From contig DCXE01000010.1 of NCBI GenBank assembly GCA_002328295.1, forward strand, positions 2,428-11,534: a stretch of 9,107 nucleotides of DNA, read 5' to 3'. A program made the translations under genes and the position numbers. The notes beneath the pieces were generated by a model, which had not been told where the DNA came from, ran no database searches, and saw only the letters and a list, made by a program, of their open reading frames with translations. This stretch comes from Candidatus Peribacter sp. UBA2144 (lineage in GTDB: Bacteria > Patescibacteriota > Gracilibacteria > Peribacterales > Peribacteraceae). Of the stretch, positions 5,919 to 9,107 are shown piece by piece (within the stretch, counting starts at the first letter, position 1; every line of letters begins with the position of its first letter).

Positions 5919-7162
5919 CCCTCCCCATCCACCAAAAACTCAATTGCAGCATCCAGCTGAGGATCTACTTCATCAATAATCTGCTCGCGGGTTCTATCAA
6001 TTTCGATATCTGGATAAACTCCTCCTTTGCCAAGATCATTCCCATCTGGAGTCAACCATCTGGCAATCGTCATTCGAACCGAAGCATTTCCCGGCAGATC
6101 AAACACCTCTTGCACAGTCCCTTTCCCAAAACTCTTCTTGCCGACTATTGTTGCACGCTCATGATCTTGCAAAGCTCCTGCCAAAATCTCTGATGCGCTT
6201 GCGGATCCCTCATTTATCATCGCGACTATAGGAATATCCGGATCACTTGGCCTGCCTGATACATAGTGATGAGTAGGATCTCCATTTCTTCTTTCAACTG
6301 TCACCACTTTTCCTTCCTTTAGAAACATAGATGACATTTCTACGGATCCTTCCAGATATCCTCCTCCGTTAAACCTAAGGTCCAGTATGAGTCCGGCGAG
6401 ATCCGCGCCTCTCATAACATCAAGTGCGGTTTTAATTTCATTTACGGAGTCCTCTCCAAATTGATTCAGCGCAATGTATCCAACTGATCCTGTTTCGGTT
6501 TTCTTGATCTCATATTCCACACTTGGCACCTGAATACTAGCTCTAATGATTGGAATTTTTATCGGCTCAGGTGCATCAGTGCGTGCGATTGTTAGTTCAA
6601 CTTTCGAACCCTTTGGTCCTCTGATTACCTGAACAACCTGATGCAGAGTTTGGCCGGCAATATTTTTACCATCAACATGAGTAATCACGTCTTCGGGTTC
6701 TAGGCCTGCTTTTGAAGCAGGTGACCCTTTAAGTGGAGCGACTACAACAACAAGGCCGTCTCTCATGGTTAGTTCAGCTCCTATTCCTTCCAATTTACCC
6801 TGCAAAGCTTTCTGGAAATCACTGTTCTCCGATGGCGTCATAAACGTCGTATAAGGATCTCCAACTGATCCAACCAGTCCTCCCACAGCTCCATAAACCA
6901 TTTCAGGAGGATTTAGCATGTCGGGGTCTATGTAATGTGCCAATAGCAGTCTCCAGACACCCCACAAAAGCGATAGATCCACTTCACGTTCGGGATCTGC
7001 GAGCAATGCCCCGCTCATAGATTTTCCCGTGTAAAGCAATTCCAGTTTTTCTGTCATTTCTACTACATGCCTTTGTTCATATCTGACTCCCAACTGCCAA
7101 CCCAAGGTTAGGGTTATAAGTGGCAGAATTATCAGTGTTGCGATGCGGAGGGGCTTTAGCAT
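5903..7162 (-). CDS. S41 family carboxyl-terminal processing protease (CtpA/Prc-like)
   Basis: A membrane-anchored serine protease of 419 aa that cleaves near the C terminus of envelope proteins. A single N-terminal membrane segment lies at residues 6-22 (after MLKPLR), then a helical region (60-110) with GDPYTTFMTP, a PDZ domain at about 118-205 (GIGAEL, SPASKAGLEPEDVI, VIRGPKGSKVEL), and the S41 protease core from about 225. The catalytic dyad is Ser322 in EGSASASEILAGAL and Lys347 in GKKSFGKGTVQ, with Gln351 four residues on; the 25-residue Ser-Lys spacing matches that known for the CtpA/CtpB group. The Gly-rich substrate motif is LRFNGGGYLEGS at 262-273. The last four residues (LIDN) and the stop are encoded by an inverted repeat. 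The start has no Shine-Dalgarno; the gene is divergent from the RNase H gene across 22 bp. Confidence 0.96.
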   Translation of the reverse strand: MLKPLRIATLIILPLITLTLGWQLGVRYEQRHVVEMTEKLELLYTGKSMSGALLADPEREVDLSLLWGVWRLLLAHYIDPDMLNPPEMVYGAVGGLVGSVGDPYTTFMTPSENSDFQKALQGKLEGIGAELTMRDGLVVVVAPLKGSPASKAGLEPEDVITHVDGKNIAGQTLHQVVQVIRGPKGSKVELTIARTDAPEPIKIPIIRASIQVPSVEYEIKKTETGSVGYIALNQFGEDSVNEIKTALDVMRGADLAGLILDLRFNGGGYLEGSVEMSSMFLKEGKVVTVERRNGDPTHHYVSGRPSDPDIPIVAMINEGSASASEILAGALQDHERATIVGKKSFGKGTVQEVFDLPGNASVRMTIARWLTPDGNDLGKGGVYPDIEIDRTREQIIDEVDPQLDAAIEFLVDGEGLIDN

Positions 7163-7169
7163 AGGCTTG

Positions 7170-7184
7170 TGCTAGTATACTAGC
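7170..7184. promoter_or_regulatory. Perfect 14-bp palindrome forming a candidate bidirectional -10 region or operator
   Basis: GCTAGTATACTAGC (7171-7184) reads identically on both strands and nearly fills the 22-bp gap between divergent genes. On the plus strand it contains TAGTAT (7173-7178) preceded by the extended -10 dinucleotide TG (7170-7171), with the next ATG 6 nt after the hexamer, so that transcript would be leaderless. The symmetric minus-strand TAGTAT (7182-7177) is also preceded by TG, and TATACT (7179-7174, 5/6) lies 11 nt before the protease gene's ATG. A weak minus-strand -35, TTGGCG (7204-7199), sits at a 16-bp spacing. It may equally be an operator for a dimeric repressor. 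Confidence 0.5.
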
Positions 7185-7760
7185 ATGATCAAGCTTCCCG
7201 CCAAGTTAGAAAGACAACTGAAAGATGTCTTCTCTAGAGCGAAAGAAAGAGAAAAATTTGCTTCTGATGTTATCGAGGAAGCATTAGACAAGAATCAATC
7301 GAAATCGGAGATTGAAATGGTTGGAGGAACCCTCCACTTATTCACGGATGGAGGTTCACGCGGGAATCCAGGACAGGCCGCTATAGGATGTGTGATAGAA
7401 GACCCTGTTGAGGGAAAGATAATCAGAGAACATGCCGAAAGAATTGGAATACAAACGAATAATGTTGCGGAGTATCGTGCGCTTATCGAGGGGTTAAAGA
7501 TTGCGAGGCGCTATCATCCCAACAGGTTGGTTTGTTTTATGGATTCCGAGCTTATCGTTAAACAACTCAAGGGAGAATATCGTGTAAAGATGGATACACT
7601 CAGAGAATTTGTTGAGGAGATCAAAGAATTATTGGAAGAATTCGCCTCTGTTGAATTCCATTACATTCCGAGAGCAGATAATTTTCGAGCGGACACACTT
7701 GTTAACAAGTCTTTAGACGAACATCCCAGTCCACATTATGAAGGCCATGAGAATGTTTAG
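7185..7760 (+). CDS. RNase HI-like protein with an N-terminal helical extension
   Basis: A 191-residue protein whose RNase H fold spans about residues 48-180. The acidic active-site residues are present: Asp55 in LFTDGGSRGNPG, Glu97 in NNVAEYRALIEGL, Asp120 in CFMDSELIVKQL and Asp170 in PRADNFRADTLVNK. The DGGSRGNPG and NNVAEYRA motifs match the subgroup annotated as RNase HI or reverse-transcriptase-like RNase H (RVT_3). It should cleave the RNA strand of RNA-DNA hybrids such as primers and R-loops. Residues 1-46 are an extension not found in standard RNase HI; it reads as a short strand (IKLP) and two helices and resembles a ribbon-helix-helix segment rather than the usual hybrid-binding domain. 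ATG 7185 fits a leaderless start directly after an extended -10; Met46 is an alternative that would lose the extension. The VanW gene follows closely on the same strand. Confidence 0.9.
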   Translation: MIKLPAKLERQLKDVFSRAKEREKFASDVIEEALDKNQSKSEIEMVGGTLHLFTDGGSRGNPGQAAIGCVIEDPVEGKIIREHAERIGIQTNNVAEYRALIEGLKIARRYHPNRLVCFMDSELIVKQLKGEYRVKMDTLREFVEEIKELLEEFASVEFHYIPRADNFRADTLVNKSLDEHPSPHYEGHENV

Positions 7761-7788
7761 CTTATTGTCAGGCAATGAAGAAGTAGCT

Positions 7789-9084
7789 ATGTGGAAATTC
7801 CAAATTCCAGTTCTCAAATTCCAATACGCCAATAGGCTTGGAATTTGGCTTTTGGCATTTGGAATTTTGTTTGTATCTTCAACAGCTGAAGCTGCATCTT
7901 ACCCCATCACATATAGATATAATCACCACTTGTTTGAGCTTCAGCCTTACGAATACTCTCATTGGAAAGGACAAAAGCAAGTTTGGTCGTCGCACGGAAA
8001 ATCAATCAGGCCTCTTGCAGAGTTTAGAGTGGATGGAGATCAGGTTCCGCCGCTCCCTGCCGGAGTTGTTCGACATATTGTGGTTGATTGGGATAAAAGA
8101 GCCATGCGCGAGACGCTAAAAGAAAAAATATCGCTAAAACTTGATCGCGAACCGGGGGCAGTCACCATAAAAAAAACAGGGACAGGAGTTCTTTTCGAAG
8201 GAATTGGCATGCTTGGAAGAAAAGTTGATTTAGATCTGGCAGTCGAACTTACAATCAAGGCTTTGGAGAACGAAGTCACTGACGTTGTTTTACCGGTAAT
8301 TGAAATTCAACCTCAAATGGAAATAGATATAGCTTTAAGGAAAATGGGAATACGGGAAGTGATAACCGTAGGTGAGTCAGACTATTCCGGATCTCCTTAC
8401 GCGCGGCGGCTTAATATTGCTAATGGTTTGAGTAAGTTCAACGGAACGGTCATTGAAAAAGGAGAAATTTTTTCCTTTAACGAAACATTGGGTCCTGTTA
8501 ACAGTACAACCGGGTATTACAAAGAGCTTGTAATACTGGGGGAGAGGACTTTGCCGGAATATGGGGGAGGACTGTGCCAGGTAAGCACCACGGCATACAG
8601 GGGAATTTGGGAATATGGTTTTCCTATCGAAAAAAGACGCAATCATAGCTTCGCTGTTATGTACTATTCTCCGCAAGGAACCGATGCAACAATTTATCCT
8701 CCGCATACGGATATGAAGTTTGCAAACGATTCACCCGGAGCGCTTCTGATACAAACATATAACGATGCAGAGAATCGTTTGGCGTATTACATCTATTACG
8801 GCACAAACGATAATCGTGAGTCAGAAATTATCGGACCCTATGTTTGGGGCAGAAGATCTGCACCGGCGGATAAAGTTGAATACACAACTGCCATTGCGCC
8901 GGGAACAACGCGAAAAGCCGGAGGAAGAGTTCCGGGATTAAAAGCTGTGTGGTATCGAGTTGTAAATAAGGGTGGGAAGGAAACAGTTGAGCCTTTCTTT
9001 TCTTATTACGAAGCTAGACCGAATTTATTGCAAATTGGAGTCAGCGATATGCCTGGTAATGAGCCGAGTTGGATAGGTAACTGA
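7789..9084 (+). CDS. Secreted VanW family protein
   Basis: A 431-residue exported protein. The start at ATG 7789 gives a signal peptide of about 35 residues: a basic N region with two Lys and one Arg, a hydrophobic core (LGIWLLAFGILFV) and an AEA cleavage motif before ASYP. The VanW domain covers about residues 200-345: EIFSFNETLGPVNSTTGYY at 226-244, GGGLCQVSTTAYR at 259-271, RRNHSFAVMYY at 283-293 and GTDATIYPPHTDMKFAN at 297-313. The region before it (36-200) is beta-rich and may match the putative peptidoglycan-binding domain often paired with VanW; the C-terminal part (about 370-415, APGTTRKAGGRVPG) resembles a G5-type segment. The biochemical role of VanW is not established; it is linked to the cell wall. 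Other in-frame starts are 7738 and 7753 (overlapping the RNase H gene; an AAGG lies 8 nt before 7753). They would put an acidic stretch ahead of the signal peptide. It is probably cotranscribed with the RNase H gene. Confidence 0.9.
   Translation: MWKFQIPVLKFQYANRLGIWLLAFGILFVSSTAEAASYPITYRYNHHLFELQPYEYSHWKGQKQVWSSHGKSIRPLAEFRVDGDQVPPLPAGVVRHIVVDWDKRAMRETLKEKISLKLDREPGAVTIKKTGTGVLFEGIGMLGRKVDLDLAVELTIKALENEVTDVVLPVIEIQPQMEIDIALRKMGIREVITVGESDYSGSPYARRLNIANGLSKFNGTVIEKGEIFSFNETLGPVNSTTGYYKELVILGERTLPEYGGGLCQVSTTAYRGIWEYGFPIEKRRNHSFAVMYYSPQGTDATIYPPHTDMKFANDSPGALLIQTYNDAENRLAYYIYYGTNDNRESEIIGPYVWGRRSAPADKVEYTTAIAPGTTRKAGGRVPGLKAVWYRVVNKGGKETVEPFFSYYEARPNLLQIGVSDMPGNEPSWIGN
7795..7867. repeat. 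AAATTCCA inverted repeat inside the VanW signal-peptide region
   Basis: A 30-nt left arm (7795-7824) and a 30-nt right arm (7838-7867) are inverted copies with 24 matching positions (11 perfect at the outer end, 10 perfect at the loop end) and a 13-nt loop. The motif AAATTCC or GGAATTT occurs twice in each arm. The repeat lies in the coding frame and encodes residues 3-27 of the VanW protein, including most of the hydrophobic core. Confidence 0.75.
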
Positions 9085-9107
9085 TTCTTCTTTCTTTTGT
9101 CTTAATA

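Noticed and set aside
9085..9107. Intrinsic terminator after the VanW gene
   Set aside because: The 23 remaining bases are T-rich but contain no stem; a hairpin could only be judged with sequence beyond the window.

Overview
This 9.1-kb window looks like a chromosomal stretch from a small-genome bacterium, most plausibly a member of the Candidate Phyla Radiation (Patescibacteria). That placement is an inference. It rests on compact housekeeping genes in mixed orientations, very short intergenic gaps, almost no Shine-Dalgarno sequences, AT-rich short repeats at gene borders, and a single-protein style of genome organisation (pheT without an adjacent pheS, rpmH without rnpA). TGA ends at least three genes (the M16 peptidase, the S41 protease and the VanW protein), so the TGA-as-glycine code of Gracilibacteria and Absconditabacteria does not apply.

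Layout, left to right. A minus-strand membrane protein is cut by the left edge (1-219). pheT (386-2758, +) is followed by a PduO-type cob(I)alamin adenosyltransferase (2800-3360, +). It converges on a small three-helix membrane protein (3429-3749, -), behind which lies rpmH encoding ribosomal protein L34 (3863-4003, -), a short gene found by reading the minus strand. Divergent from rpmH are an M16 zinc protease (4091-5350, +) and ndk (5390-5824, +). ndk converges on an S41 carboxyl-terminal processing protease (5903-7162, -). Divergent from that, across only 22 bp, are an RNase H-fold protein (7185-7760, +) and a secreted VanW-family protein (7789-9084, +). There is no phage, transposase, CRISPR array or tRNA gene. 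The gene content is housekeeping (translation, nucleotide supply, cofactor activation, proteolysis, envelope) and does not form one pathway.

The unusual material is between the genes. First, almost every gene start has a sigma70-like -10 hexamer about 6-14 nt upstream and no Shine-Dalgarno, which points to leaderless or nearly leaderless mRNAs as the normal mode. Second, four unrelated families of short AT-rich repeats, mostly arranged as imperfect inverted repeats with 20-35 bp arms, sit at gene borders and run into the coding ends. They supply stop codons and the last residues of NDK, the S41 protease, L34 and the adenosyltransferase, and one encodes most of the VanW signal peptide. Third, a perfect 14-bp palindrome between the S41 protease and RNase H genes looks like a shared, symmetric -10 region for divergent transcription; the RNase H protein next to it carries an N-terminal segment that resembles a ribbon-helix-helix DNA-binding fold.
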